Assembly: GCA_944325835.1 (NCBI GenBank) | Contig: CALVBO010000004.1 | Span: forward strand, 1-64,000 | Length of the DNA stretch: 64,000 nucleotides | Direction of reading: 5' to 3' | Source: Candidatus Gastranaerophilales bacterium | GTDB taxonomy: Bacteria > Cyanobacteriota > Vampirovibrionia > Gastranaerophilales > Gastranaerophilaceae | Part shown: positions 15,848 to 24,877 of the stretch, piece by piece | Position numbering within the stretch: the first letter of the stretch is position 1 | Layout of the letters: each line of letters begins with the position of its first letter | Position numbers and translations under genes: made by a program | The notes under the pieces: model-generated | The model's database searches: none | Told to the model about the DNA's origin: nothing | The model's input: the letters and a program-made list of their open reading frames with translations, nothing else

Positions 15848-17374
15848 TCAGCCTCCGATGACGCTGGTTGCAAACACTTTACGTGCTTCTTCCCTGTCGT
15901 CAAAGTGGATGGTTTTGTCTTTCAGAATTTGATAATCTTCATGGCCTTTGCCGGCGATTACAACAACGTCATTGCTTTGTGCAATTGTTTTTAGAAGAGC
16001 AATGGCTGCGCCTCTGTCCTGTTCAACAATAACGTTTTCAGTGTTTACGGATTTTAAGCCGGCAATGATGTCTGTGATTATCTGGTGCGGATCTTCGGAG
16101 CGCGGATTGTCGCTTGTGATAACGATTTTGTCAGCGAGTGCCTGTGCAATTGCGCCCATTTTCGGACGTTTTGTTGCATCTCTGTCGCCGCCGCAGCCAA
16201 AGAGGCAGATTAGTTTTGCGCCTTCCGGCGTGATTTCTCGGGCGGATTTCAAAACATTTTCCAGACCGTCAGGAGTGTGTGCGTAGTCAACAATTACAAG
16301 CGGCTTTTTAACGACGACTTCAAATCTTCCTGCAACGCCGTGAACACCTTCAAGCGCTTTTATTGCTGTTTCGATTGAAATCCCCATTGCAGAAGTCGCG
16401 GCAATTGAGGCAAGAACGTTATAAACACTGAACATTCCGTTCAAATTCAGGCTTACCTTGTATTCTTTATCATTAGCGGTGAGCGTAAATTCCGCGCCGT
16501 TAAGCGAAAATTTTATGTCTTTTGCCATAAAATCAGCTTTATTTTTGACACCGTAGGTGTATTTTCTTACAAAATTTGAGGTTGCATTCAAAAAGCGTGT
16601 TGCGTATTCATCGTCTGCGTTTATGACCGCGAACGGAATTTCAAGCGGTTCAAGTTCGTCTATGCTGTCAACGTTCGGGTAGATAGACTTTTCAAGGCTC
16701 TGGAAGAGCATAGCTTTAGCCGCAAAGTAGTTATCCATTGTTATGTGGTAATCAAGGTGATCCTGTGTAAGGTTGGTGAGAACCGCGCCTTTGAACCGGC
16801 AGCCGCCTACACGGTTTTGATCAAGTGCGTGGGAACTGACTTCCATTACAACGTTATCAATTTTTTCAACATCTTTAATCATACGCAAAGTTGCCTGCAG
16901 TTCGGGAGCCTGCGGGGTTGTGTGTTTTGCATCGCGGTATTCGCCGGTTGAGGAAAGTTTGTAGCCTAAAGTTCCGATAAGTGCGCATTTTTGACCGTTT
17001 TCTTCAAGAATTTTCTGGATAAGGTGCGTAACCGTTGTTTTGCCGTTTGTACCGGTAATGCCGATTAAGTTAAGAGATCTGGAAGGACTTGAGTAGAAAC
17101 GGTCTGCGATGTCAGCTATTCTGTGGCGGGTTGATGAAACTACCACCTGCGGAACTTTTATCGGAAGCTCGTGTTCTACAAGCAGAGCGACCGCGCCGGC
17201 ATCAACCGCTTGTTGGGCGTATTCGTGTCCGTCAGTGTGCTCGCCTACAAGGCAGATAAAAATATCACCTTTCTTTGTCGTGTTTGAATTGTAAGAAAGC
17301 CCTGTAATATCAACATCTTTGAAGTTAATAAGATCTTTATAGTCCAAATATTCAATTAACTCATCAAGTTTCAT
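15848..17374 (-). CDS. murE: UDP-MurNAc-tripeptide synthetase (meso-DAP adding)
   Basis: A 508-residue cytoplasmic Mur ligase adding the third stem residue to UDP-MurNAc-L-Ala-D-Glu. The ATP loop is GITGTNGKTTVTHLI (about residues 105-119). The substrate motif DNPRSEDP is the version that recognises meso-diaminopimelate rather than lysine. The late GKGHEDYQ motif is also present. ATG with AGGAG. It lies between ftsI (39 nt upstream) and nagA, keeping the ftsI-murE order of the classical division/cell-wall cluster. Confidence 0.96.
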   Translation of the reverse strand: MKLDELIEYLDYKDLINFKDVDITGLSYNSNTTKKGDIFICLVGEHTDGHEYAQQAVDAGAVALLVEHELPIKVPQVVVSSTRHRIADIADRFYSSPSRSLNLIGITGTNGKTTVTHLIQKILEENGQKCALIGTLGYKLSSTGEYRDAKHTTPQAPELQATLRMIKDVEKIDNVVMEVSSHALDQNRVGGCRFKGAVLTNLTQDHLDYHITMDNYFAAKAMLFQSLEKSIYPNVDSIDELEPLEIPFAVINADDEYATRFLNATSNFVRKYTYGVKNKADFMAKDIKFSLNGAEFTLTANDKEYKVSLNLNGMFSVYNVLASIAATSAMGISIETAIKALEGVHGVAGRFEVVVKKPLVIVDYAHTPDGLENVLKSAREITPEGAKLICLFGCGGDRDATKRPKMGAIAQALADKIVITSDNPRSEDPHQIITDIIAGLKSVNTENVIVEQDRGAAIALLKTIAQSNDVVVIAGKGHEDYQILKDKTIHFDDREEARKVFATSVIGG

Positions 17375-17413
17375 ATATAAAATCTCCTATTTCGGTTTAC
17401 CGCGTGACGCGGG

Positions 17414-19213
17414 TTAAATTTTAACTTTATCAGGTTTTAAGTTGAGGATACGTGCACATTGGAGTGCGACTTCGTGCCAGACAGGTGCAGCAACGGTGTT
17501 GCCCCAAACCGGCCCGACTTTTGCACTGTCAATCATTACGTATATTACCACTTTCGGGTCTTCCGCAGGGAAGTAGCCGATTGTTGATGTGTATGAGAAA
17601 TTTGTGTAGCCGACACCGTTTTCAACGGATTTGCTTGAAGTACCGGTTTTTGCGGCTACGTTAAATTTTTCAAGTTTAATATTTGATTTGCCGTTGTTTA
17701 CTGATTCGACAAGAAGGTCGGTAATAGTTTTGGCGGTTTGTTCGGAAACTACAGGTGTTTCAAAAACTTTAGCGGCTTTTTCTTCTTCGCTGTATTTGAT
17801 AACGTGCGGGGTTACTCTGACACCTTTATTTGCGAGCGCTGCGACCGCAGAAACCATTTGAATTGCCGTAACTGACGCCCCGTATCCGTAACCCATTGTG
17901 ACACGGCGGCTTTCATCCCAGCGTTTCGCAGCAGGAAGAAGTCCGACGGATTCACCCGGGAGGTCTATGCCTGTTCTTGAGCCGAAACCGAATTTTGTAA
18001 GCATATCGTAAAATTCTTCTCTCGGCATCATCAGTGAAATTTTTGCAGAACCGATGTTGCTTGAATGTTCAAACAGGTATGCCAGCGAAATCATACCCGG
18101 ATTAGGATGTGTACGGTAGTCGTAGTTTTTAATTTCGCGGCGTCCGACCATCATTTTGCCGGTGTCATTAATTTTTGTGTATTTATTAATCTTACCGAGT
18201 TCCATTGCGCTTGCAACGGTAATTATTTTAAACGTTGACCCCGGCGGAAATACGTCTGTTAACATCCAGTTTCTGAGCTGGTTTTGTTTATATGTTTTGT
18301 AATGATTCGGATCGAATGTCGGATACGCTGCCATAGCAAGGATTTCACCGTTTTTAGGGTTCATAACTATGACAGTTCCGCGCAATGCTTCTTTTTCGCG
18401 AACCATTTTTTCAAGTTCTTTTTCGCAAACGTGCTGAATTGCCGCGTTGATTGTCAGGGTAACATCTTCACCTTTTTGTTTGGTCGTTGCAGCAACCGCG
18501 TCTGTTGAAAAATCATAAATTATATTGCCGTCAGGTGTACGTTTGAAGGAAAAAGGATTGGCTACATGTTCAAGTTTATCTTTTGCCGTGTATTCGACTC
18601 CGTTTGAAATTTCCGCATCTGCATTATAGTAACCCAGAACATGCGCGGCAAGAGTACCTTGAGGATATTCTCTTACATTCTTTTTCCCGAGGCTGATTTC
18701 GCGAAGCTGCAGCTTTGCAATTTCTTTGGCTGTCGCTCTGTCAACATCTTTCGCAAGAGTGATTACAGGAATATCGCTTTTCAGCTTTTTGAGTAATTTT
18801 TCTTTAGGTATTTTTAGAACCGGTGCAAGAATTTTTGCGAGTTCCTCCGGTTCGTGCACATAATCGCGCGGGTGCGCGTAAACATCAGAATAGATTTTAT
18901 CAGTAGCGAGTTTTGTGCCGTTTCTATCGAAAATATCGCCGCGCATTGTGAAAAGCCGTCCCGCACGCTGCAAACTTGCCTTTGCGCGGTAATGGCGGAC
19001 GTCGATGACCTGTATCAGGAATAGATAAATAATGAAAATCCCCACACCTGCAAGTAATACGGTAAATATTACAGAAAGCCTTGTCTGAAAAGATTTTAAA
19101 CGCTTTTCTTCTTTACTGAGGGCTCGTTCATCCTTTTTTGCCCTTGAAGCTTCCTTTCTTATTTGTTCAACTCTTTCCATTCTGCGTCTGTACGCATCAT
19201 CCTGATTATTCAA
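17414..19213 (-). CDS. ftsI: Division transpeptidase, class B PBP
   Basis: A 599-residue FtsI/PBP3-type D,D-transpeptidase. A charged cytoplasmic N-terminus is followed by one membrane helix (about residues 50-70), a PBP dimerisation domain beginning RGDIFDRNGTKLATD, and the penicillin-binding domain. Active-site motifs are STFK (in PPGSTFKIIT), SSN (EHSSNIG) and KTGT (AAKTGTSSK). It crosslinks septal peptidoglycan. No PASTA domain is seen. First gene of ftsI-murE-nagA and divergent from the amidase. Confidence 0.94.
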   Translation of the reverse strand: MNNQDDAYRRRMERVEQIRKEASRAKKDERALSKEEKRLKSFQTRLSVIFTVLLAGVGIFIIYLFLIQVIDVRHYRAKASLQRAGRLFTMRGDIFDRNGTKLATDKIYSDVYAHPRDYVHEPEELAKILAPVLKIPKEKLLKKLKSDIPVITLAKDVDRATAKEIAKLQLREISLGKKNVREYPQGTLAAHVLGYYNADAEISNGVEYTAKDKLEHVANPFSFKRTPDGNIIYDFSTDAVAATTKQKGEDVTLTINAAIQHVCEKELEKMVREKEALRGTVIVMNPKNGEILAMAAYPTFDPNHYKTYKQNQLRNWMLTDVFPPGSTFKIITVASAMELGKINKYTKINDTGKMMVGRREIKNYDYRTHPNPGMISLAYLFEHSSNIGSAKISLMMPREEFYDMLTKFGFGSRTGIDLPGESVGLLPAAKRWDESRRVTMGYGYGASVTAIQMVSAVAALANKGVRVTPHVIKYSEEEKAAKVFETPVVSEQTAKTITDLLVESVNNGKSNIKLEKFNVAAKTGTSSKSVENGVGYTNFSYTSTIGYFPAEDPKVVIYVMIDSAKVGPVWGNTVAAPVWHEVALQCARILNLKPDKVKI

Positions 19214-19300
19214 CTTATCTTTACTCCGAAAATCCCTAACTGTATCTATTTTAACATATCAAGCCTGTTTGTTTGCAATTATTAAATAAGATTAAGAATT

Positions 19301-19328
19301 TTGTCATCATATTTTAATAAACTATAAT
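19301..19328 (+). promoter_or_regulatory. Amidase promoter, probably leaderless
   Basis: TTGTCA (19301-19306), 16-nt spacer, TATAAT (19323-19328). The hexamer ends 8 nt before the ATG at 19337 and there is no ribosome site in between. Confidence 0.7.
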
Positions 19329-19336
19329 TTTATATT

Positions 19337-20731
19337 ATGAGATACCTGTTGTTAATAGTTATATTATTTAGTACAGCCCTGAACGCGTTGGCGTTGGATG
19401 TTGTTTATCCGAAAAAAGATAAGGTTTCAATAAAGTGTAAGACCACATTTTTTGTCGGCTCAGCTGATACCAAATCACCGCTTACAATCAACGGGGTGAA
19501 AGTTCCTGTTCATAAATCCGGCGGGTTCGCGCATTTTGTACAGTTAAAACCGGGCGAAAATACTTTTACCCTGAAATCTAACGGGGAAGTTCTGGTTTAT
19601 AAAATAAATTCAACGTGGCGTCCTGCGCCGCCTCCTTCCAAGGATAAAAAGCCTTCCCCGCAGGTTAAGGTTTTCCCGACACCGCGGCTTGTTTACACTG
19701 CGGATGATAAAACTCCAATCAGAACTACTCCGGTTTCTGCCGGCATTAACAGAATCGTTCATTTGCAAAAAGGCGTACCTTTGTATATTGACGGCGAACT
19801 TGGCAGGTTTTACCGCGTAACACTTTCCAGCACTGAAAAATACTGGGTTGCGAAAAATAGCGTTAAAGCCGATCCGCAGGCTAAAGGCGGTAAATCTGCA
19901 ATAATTTCAAAAGCTTTTAAAGACACTGGTAAATATCTTGTCTATACATTTAATTTAAGCAACAAAACGCCTTATATCCTGAAAGAAAACAGTGATGATG
20001 ATTTCAAAAACGGTTTGGGCTTGAATTTTTACAATATGGTTGTCAGGCCGGATACCCCTTATGAACTTTATTTCCCTCTTCAACACCAGCTTTTTGGCTA
20101 CAGTGCGGAATTTAAAGATGAACAGTTTATTCTGACAATTCGCAAAATGCCGGAGATTTCACCTGAAAATCCGCTGAAAAATATTACCATAACCGTTGAT
20201 GCAGGGCACGGCGGAAGTGAGAAGGGGGCAATAGGCTGTCTTGGCGACTATGAAAAAGATATTACGCTGGATGTTGCGTTAAAGCTTCAAAAAGAACTCC
20301 GGCGGCAGGGCGCAATAGTTGTGATGACACGCGAATCTGACGAAAAAGTTCCGCTCAAAAAACGTGTTGAAATTACAAATGAAAGTGACTCAAGCATTTT
20401 TGTAAGTATACACGGTAACGCGCTTCCGGACAATTTAAATCCGCTGGAACACCGCGGCACAAGCGTTTTTTACTATTATCCTCAGGCAAAAGGGCTTGCC
20501 CTTTCAATCCTGAACGCTATAAATGCCGGTGCGGGTACAAAAAATGACGGAGTCCGGCAGGGAAGTCTTGCCGTAGTCCGAAACACGAATGCTCTCAGCG
20601 TTTTGATTGAACTCGCATACCTTATTAATCCTGAAGATAATGCGCTTCTGGTTAATGAAAAATTCCGTGAAAAATGTGCAAAAGCTATTGCGCAGGGGAT
20701 TTCTGATTATCTAAAAAGTCTGGTTCAGTAA
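19337..20731 (+). CDS. N-acetylmuramoyl-L-alanine amidase (Amidase_3)
   Basis: A 464-residue exported cell-wall hydrolase with a Sec signal (MRYLLLIVILFSTALNALA). An N-terminal beta-rich region (about 20-270, including an SH3-like stretch) precedes the zinc amidase domain (about 280-460). Zinc and catalytic motifs are TVDAGHGGSEKGAIG, SIHGNAL and the catalytic Glu in VLIELAYL. It cleaves the amide between MurNAc and the stem peptide, typically for daughter-cell separation. Divergent from ftsI, which fits a division role. Translation probably begins at the 5' end of the mRNA. Confidence 0.92.
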   Translation: MRYLLLIVILFSTALNALALDVVYPKKDKVSIKCKTTFFVGSADTKSPLTINGVKVPVHKSGGFAHFVQLKPGENTFTLKSNGEVLVYKINSTWRPAPPPSKDKKPSPQVKVFPTPRLVYTADDKTPIRTTPVSAGINRIVHLQKGVPLYIDGELGRFYRVTLSSTEKYWVAKNSVKADPQAKGGKSAIISKAFKDTGKYLVYTFNLSNKTPYILKENSDDDFKNGLGLNFYNMVVRPDTPYELYFPLQHQLFGYSAEFKDEQFILTIRKMPEISPENPLKNITITVDAGHGGSEKGAIGCLGDYEKDITLDVALKLQKELRRQGAIVVMTRESDEKVPLKKRVEITNESDSSIFVSIHGNALPDNLNPLEHRGTSVFYYYPQAKGLALSILNAINAGAGTKNDGVRQGSLAVVRNTNALSVLIELAYLINPEDNALLVNEKFREKCAKAIAQGISDYLKSLVQ

Positions 20732-20768
20732 TTTTGTGTTATAATAAATTCACGAAAGGGGATTTTTT

Positions 20769-21152
20769 ATGAAGTTTTTACACACGATGATTAGAGTTAA
20801 AGACGTTGATAAATCAATGGATTTTTATACAAAAGTTTTGAATATGAAATTTGACCACAAGAAAAGACTTGATGACTGCTGGCTGTATTTTTTGACAGAT
20901 GAAGATAATACCTGCCAGATTGAACTTACACAAAACGATGAAACTCCTGAAAACGGTTATGAAAACGGAACTTGTTTCGGACATTTTGCCTTTGCCGTTG
21001 AGTCGCTGGAAGAATTTACAAAAAAACTTCACGATGCGGGATATGAGTATCTATATGAGCCGTTTGATTTGAATGGCAAAGGGTCAAAAATCGCATTCGT
21101 TAAAGACCCTGACGGCAATGAGATTGAATTAATTGAAAGGGTTCAATGGTAA
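20769..21152 (+). CDS. gloA: Lactoylglutathione lyase-like glyoxalase
   Basis: A 127-residue glyoxalase I of the VOC superfamily, detoxifying methylglyoxal as its thiol adduct. The repeated beta-alpha-beta-beta-beta modules place metal ligands at His5 (LHTMIRV), Glu in QIELTQ, His in FGHFAFAV and Glu in NEIELIE, the standard set. An extended -10 (TGTTATAAT, ending 20745) and GAAAGGGG drive it. Its stop overlaps the start of glmU, so they form an operon. Whether the thiol is glutathione is not known. Confidence 0.9.
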   Translation: MKFLHTMIRVKDVDKSMDFYTKVLNMKFDHKKRLDDCWLYFLTDEDNTCQIELTQNDETPENGYENGTCFGHFAFAVESLEEFTKKLHDAGYEYLYEPFDLNGKGSKIAFVKDPDGNEIELIERVQW

Positions 21153-22420
21153 TGGAAATAAAATCAGTAATACTGGCTGCCGGCAAGGGCACAAGAATGA
21201 AATCCGAAACGCCTAAGGTTTTACATAAGATTTTTGATAAAACTCTTCTGGGTTACGTTCTTGATAGTGTGAAAAGTTTTTCAAAGGAGGCGTTTGTTAT
21301 TGTCGGGCACAAGGCAGAAGTTGTAACAGAATTCGTTAATAAAAATTACTCTTTTGCAAAAACAGTTCTGCAAACCCCGCAGCTGGGCACAGGACATGCT
21401 GTTTCTATGGTTTGCCCGCAGCTTGAAAATTTTGACGGACTTGTTTTGATTTTGTGCGGTGACACTCCGCTTGTGCGCGAAAAAACATTGAAAAAGTTCG
21501 TTGATGAACATATTGCCTCCGGCGCTGACCTTAGTGTTATGAGTACAATTTTTGAAAATCCGGCAAATTACGGACGCATAATCCGCCGCGCTAATGGCGC
21601 TCTTGAAAAAATAGTTGAAGAAAAAGATGCAACTGATACAGAAAAAGCGGTTAAAGAAATTAACGCCGGAATATATTGTATGAACTGGGCAAAAATAAAA
21701 CCGGCATTTTCACAGTTGACCTCCTCTAACGCTCAGGGTGAATATTATCTGACTGATATCATTGAATGGGCAAACCTTCAGGGGCTTTCTGTTCAGGCAA
21801 GCGTGCTTGAAGATAGCGATGAGATTTACGGTATCAATTCGCGTGAAAATCTTGCTACAGCAACACGTCTTATGAACCAGCGAAAACTTCATGAACTTAT
21901 GGCAAATGGTGTAACAATTGTTGATCCTGCATCAACATGGATTAGTCAGGACACCGAAATCGGCTCAGATACGGTTGTTTTCCCGGGGACTTATATTGAA
22001 GGCTCAAACAATAAAATCGGGAAAAATTGTAAAATCGGGCCGTTCGCGCACCTTCGCGGCGATGTCGAAATCGCGGATAACGTTAAAATAGGTAATTTTG
22101 TCGAGGTTAAAAAATCTAAAATCGGCGAACATACAAATGCCTGCCACCTTACCTATATCGGTGACAGCGAACTCGGCGCAAATATTAATATCGGAGCAGG
22201 AACAATTACTGCAAACTATAATCCGCTTACGAAAGTTAAGAGTAAAACTGTATTAAAAGATAATGTGAAAATCGGCTCAAATACGGTGCTTGTGGCGCCG
22301 GTTACGGTTGAAGAAGGCGCAAATGTCGGTGCCGGCAGTGTTATAACCAAAAATGTTCCGGCGCGTGCGCTGGCTCTGACCCGCGGTGTTTTGAAAGTTA
22401 TTGAAGGCTGGGTAAAATAA
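21146..22420 (+). CDS. glmU: Bifunctional GlcNAc-1-P uridylyltransferase/acetyltransferase
   Basis: A 424-residue enzyme making UDP-GlcNAc for peptidoglycan. The N-terminal pyrophosphorylase has SVILAAGKGTRMKSETPKVL and QTPQLGTGHAV. The C-terminal left-handed beta-helix acetyltransferase has ITIGSD-like hexapeptide repeats, including GAGTITANYNP, the acetyl-CoA region. It is slightly shorter at the C-terminus than most homologues. Two starts are possible, ATG 21146 and ATG 21152; the first is better spaced from GAAAGGG. Both overlap the gloA end. Confidence 0.95.
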   Translation: MVMEIKSVILAAGKGTRMKSETPKVLHKIFDKTLLGYVLDSVKSFSKEAFVIVGHKAEVVTEFVNKNYSFAKTVLQTPQLGTGHAVSMVCPQLENFDGLVLILCGDTPLVREKTLKKFVDEHIASGADLSVMSTIFENPANYGRIIRRANGALEKIVEEKDATDTEKAVKEINAGIYCMNWAKIKPAFSQLTSSNAQGEYYLTDIIEWANLQGLSVQASVLEDSDEIYGINSRENLATATRLMNQRKLHELMANGVTIVDPASTWISQDTEIGSDTVVFPGTYIEGSNNKIGKNCKIGPFAHLRGDVEIADNVKIGNFVEVKKSKIGEHTNACHLTYIGDSELGANINIGAGTITANYNPLTKVKSKTVLKDNVKIGSNTVLVAPVTVEEGANVGAGSVITKNVPARALALTRGVLKVIEGWVK

Positions 22421-22447
22421 AAGCGGGTGAAAACCCGCTTAAAAATT
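22415..22447 (-). terminator. Hairpin between glmU and the convergent gene
   Basis: AAGCGGGT pairs with ACCCGCTT. A T-rich tail is present on the minus strand (CTTTTATTTT), so it best serves the convergent 136-residue gene, and perhaps glmU as a weaker stop. Confidence 0.65.
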
Positions 22448-22517
22448 TTGTGTGTGAGTAAAATTAGAAAAGTTTGTCGGATTGTTTACCGTGAGAGCTA
22501 AAGCCTCCGGTGTTCAA

Positions 22518-22928
22518 TTAAAACGCTGTTTCGTCTGCCAGCAAATCCATTACTTTTGAATCAGCAAATAACATTTCCACGTGTTTTTCTGTTTCAAAAG
22601 GTGCAATCTGCGCAATTGACGCTTTTGTAGAACCCGCGATTCTTTCGTATTCTGCGGCGGTCGGAAGTCTGTGAGAAATTCCTGCCATTGCATATAATTC
22701 TCTCAAATCCGCTGCGGTTTCGCTGTCGAGCTGACTGCTTCTTGCAAACATATTCACAGAAACTGAATACATTCCGGACGTCAGAAGTTCGTCGCCGAGT
22801 TCTTTAAATTCCGCTTTTTCTTCTACTACAGCCTTTTCTACTTTTCCCTCTGCAATTTCTTTTTTCGCAATTTCTTTTGTAAAATAATAGTTCCCTTTGT
22901 TTTCATAATTTCCGTTTACGCTGACCAT
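22518..22928 (-). CDS. Hypothetical protein, charged and helical
   Basis: A 136-residue soluble protein with a strong AAGGAGG ribosome site. Residues 15-50 are Lys/Glu-rich and probably coiled coil. The C-terminal two thirds look helical with Ala-rich segments, and include TAAEYERIAGSTKASIAQIA. The opening SVNGNYENKGNYYF is Asn-rich like several other orphans in the window. I recognise no family. Confidence 0.6.
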   Translation of the reverse strand: MVSVNGNYENKGNYYFTKEIAKKEIAEGKVEKAVVEEKAEFKELGDELLTSGMYSVSVNMFARSSQLDSETAADLRELYAMAGISHRLPTAAEYERIAGSTKASIAQIAPFETEKHVEMLFADSKVMDLLADETAF

Positions 22929-23050
22929 AATTGGCCTCCTTTTCTAATTTTTTACTTTACTCACATTTTATCTGTCGGTGTTTTAGATTGGAAACTTTAA
23001 TGTTTTTTGTTTATTTGTTACAAATTTTAACAAATATTCTCTAAAAGCGC

Positions 23051-23079
23051 TTTACAAGCCGTTTTCTTTATGCTGTAAT
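23051..23079 (+). promoter_or_regulatory. rpsP promoter
   Basis: TTTACA (23051-23056), 17-nt spacer, TGTAAT (23074-23079) with an extended TG just ahead. Transcription would start near 23086, giving a leader of nearly 130 nt. Confidence 0.7.
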
Positions 23080-23085
23080 TATCTT

Positions 23086-23205
23086 GGAAATATCCTGTTT
23101 CCTCACAGGATGCTTCAAGCGAATCCGGCAAGCGGCGGTCGGAGTTGCGAAACTATCAGCCCTGACTTTGTGTCAGGTTCAGGAACTTAAAACTTAAAGA
23201 AGGAA
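23086..23205 (+). ncRNA. Structured leader upstream of rpsP, class unknown
   Basis: The long leader can form ATCCTGT/ACAGGAT (23092-23112) and CCTGAC/GTCAGG (about 23160-23176), with a GC-rich central segment around TCCGGCAAGCGGCGGTCGGA. This is unusually GC-rich for an intergenic region here. It does not match riboswitch or SRP RNA consensus that I know. Autogenous control by a ribosomal protein is a possible explanation. Confidence 0.4.
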
Positions 23206-23213
23206 TTTTAAAT

Positions 23214-23591
23214 ATGTTAAAAATAAGATTAAAAAGATTAGGCGCTAAAAAGAACCCTACTTACAGAATTATCGTTATTAATTCAACTACAAAACGTGAA
23301 GGCAGACCGGTTCAGGAACTAGGACACTACAACCCTAAAACTAAAGTTATGGCTCTGGATCTTGCATCTGCTCAGGATTGGGTTAAAAAAGGCGCACAAC
23401 CTACAGATACAGTTAAATACTTAATGGCTAACTGCAATCCGGACGGTACTTTGAACTACAAAAAGAAAGAAACCGTAAAATTATCTAAAAAAGCTCTGGC
23501 TAAGAAAGAAGCAGAAGAAAAAGCTGCTGCAGAAGCTGCAGCTAAAGCTGCTGAAGAAGAAACTGCGTCAGCAGAAACTGTTGAAGCTTAG
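23214..23591 (+). CDS. rpsP: Ribosomal protein S16
   Basis: A 125-residue S16 of the 30S subunit body: MLKIRLKRLGAKKNPTYRI, the GRPVQELGHYNPK block and the DWVKKGAQPTDTV segment are diagnostic. The conserved domain ends near residue 80, followed by a Lys/Ala/Glu-rich tail of about 45 residues, longer than in most bacteria. AGAAGGAA precedes the ATG. Unlike many genomes, rimM and trmD do not follow; a terminator comes directly after. Confidence 0.96.
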   Translation: MLKIRLKRLGAKKNPTYRIIVINSTTKREGRPVQELGHYNPKTKVMALDLASAQDWVKKGAQPTDTVKYLMANCNPDGTLNYKKKETVKLSKKALAKKEAEEKAAAEAAAKAAEEETASAETVEA

Positions 23592-23616
23592 TTTGAATAT
23601 ACAATTTTCAAAAAAA

Positions 23617-23647
23617 GAAGTCCGGCTTTGTGGTCGGACTCTTTTTG
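23617..23647 (+). terminator. rpsP terminator
   Basis: AGTCCG and CGGACT flank a 10-nt loop and are followed by CTTTTTG. Confidence 0.75.
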
Positions 23648-23726
23648 TTGCCGTGAAAATATCATGAGTGTGATTTTCGTATTTATACAGGATGTAGAAA
23701 CGGATTTTTCGGGGTAAAATTGCCTT

Positions 23727-24830
23727 ATGAAACTAAAAGGTATAATATTTATCATAGTTTTATTTTTTGCCGTGCTGGGTGTAAAGTATCTTTTTCCGGA
23801 ATTTTTTGATCATCAGGTGAATAAGGTTCGCGGAATGTATCTCGTGCATAAAGGCGACAAGGCGCTTGAACTTCGTAAATGGCAAAAGGCAATTGATTAT
23901 TATAAACAGGGCTTGTCGCTTTATCCGGAACACTATAGTGCATGGCATAATCTGGGAAGTATATATGTTCTGTATGAAGATTATGACGCGGCGCTGGATG
24001 CATATTCCGAGGCGATTAAATATAATCCGAAATTTATTGTGGCGCGTATGAACTACGGGATTGTTTCGGCAGAGAAACTGGGCGATTTTGACGCTGCGAT
24101 TAATCAGTATGATGAGATTATAAAGACGAAACGCAGGCTGCTCAATATTCCGTGGGTTTTTGACAATAAGAAGAGCACAAAAGTTAATAAGGGCTACGCT
24201 TTTTATAACAAAGGCGTTGCGTATAAGCAAAAGTCACTTTTTACGGACAAAGACGATTATATTTTGCGTAAAAGGTATTTAATGGACGCGCTGGAAGCGT
24301 ATAAATCTGCCGTAAAAATTCTGAAAAAGAATTATGAGGCACAATACAATCTTGCTTTGACAAATCACCTTCTCGGCAACACACGTGAAGCAGGATTTGG
24401 CTACTGTAAAGCAATAGCGCTTTCTCCGATGAGTTATGAGGCGCATTATAACCTTGCGATTTTGCTGAAAAATCTTAATCATTATCAGGAAGCCCGTGAG
24501 GAACTACAGAAGGCGGCAGAATTGATTATGTACAGTGACGGATTTTCTAACCGTCAAAGTTATATTTTTGATATTCTGGCTGAGGTTTCGCGCACTGTTT
24601 ATGAGTATGATAAAGAAAATCCGCTGGTCGAGCACCTTTCTGATTCAAAACCGGATCCGGAAACTCTAAAGATTACATACGTTAACGGGAAAATGGTTTA
24701 TTCTGAAGAGCTTGATAAAGCTATATTAAAGAATTTTTCTACCTGCAAGGCGTTTAAAATATTTAAGACTGAACTCGAAGATGATGAAGATGATTTAGTT
24801 TTCAGAAAAAAAGTTTCACTGCCGCGATAG
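23727..24830 (+). CDS. Membrane-anchored TPR protein
   Basis: A 367-residue protein with an N-terminal membrane anchor (LKGIIFIIVLFFAVLGVKYLF is uncleaved-looking) followed by TPR units between about residues 40 and 275, such as KAIDYYKQGLSLYPEHYSAW and ALDAYSEAIKYNPKF. The C-terminal 90 residues are acidic and end DDEDDLVFRKKV. A -10-like TAAAAT (23715-23720) ends 6 nt before the ATG and there is no ribosome site, so it may be leaderless. It probably acts as a protein-binding scaffold at the membrane; partner unknown. Confidence 0.8.
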   Translation: MKLKGIIFIIVLFFAVLGVKYLFPEFFDHQVNKVRGMYLVHKGDKALELRKWQKAIDYYKQGLSLYPEHYSAWHNLGSIYVLYEDYDAALDAYSEAIKYNPKFIVARMNYGIVSAEKLGDFDAAINQYDEIIKTKRRLLNIPWVFDNKKSTKVNKGYAFYNKGVAYKQKSLFTDKDDYILRKRYLMDALEAYKSAVKILKKNYEAQYNLALTNHLLGNTREAGFGYCKAIALSPMSYEAHYNLAILLKNLNHYQEAREELQKAAELIMYSDGFSNRQSYIFDILAEVSRTVYEYDKENPLVEHLSDSKPDPETLKITYVNGKMVYSEELDKAILKNFSTCKAFKIFKTELEDDEDDLVFRKKVSLPR

Positions 24831-24844
24831 GAAAAATGAGAATA

Positions 24845-24877
24845 AAAAAGCCGGATTTTTTAAATCCGGCTTTTTTA
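24845..24877. terminator. Bidirectional terminator
   Basis: AAAAAGCCGGATTT pairs with AAATCCGGCTTTTTT; T runs are on both strands. It separates the TPR gene from the convergent prsA-like gene. Confidence 0.9.

Noticed and set aside
23086-23205. SRP RNA, ribozyme or known riboswitch before rpsP
   Set aside because: The GGAAGCAG-type SRP apical loop, the hammerhead CTGANGA/GAAA core and riboswitch cores I know are absent.
23752-24482. Several minus-strand frames opposite the TPR gene
   Set aside because: Codon-bias shadows without ribosome sites; the TPR frame is clear.
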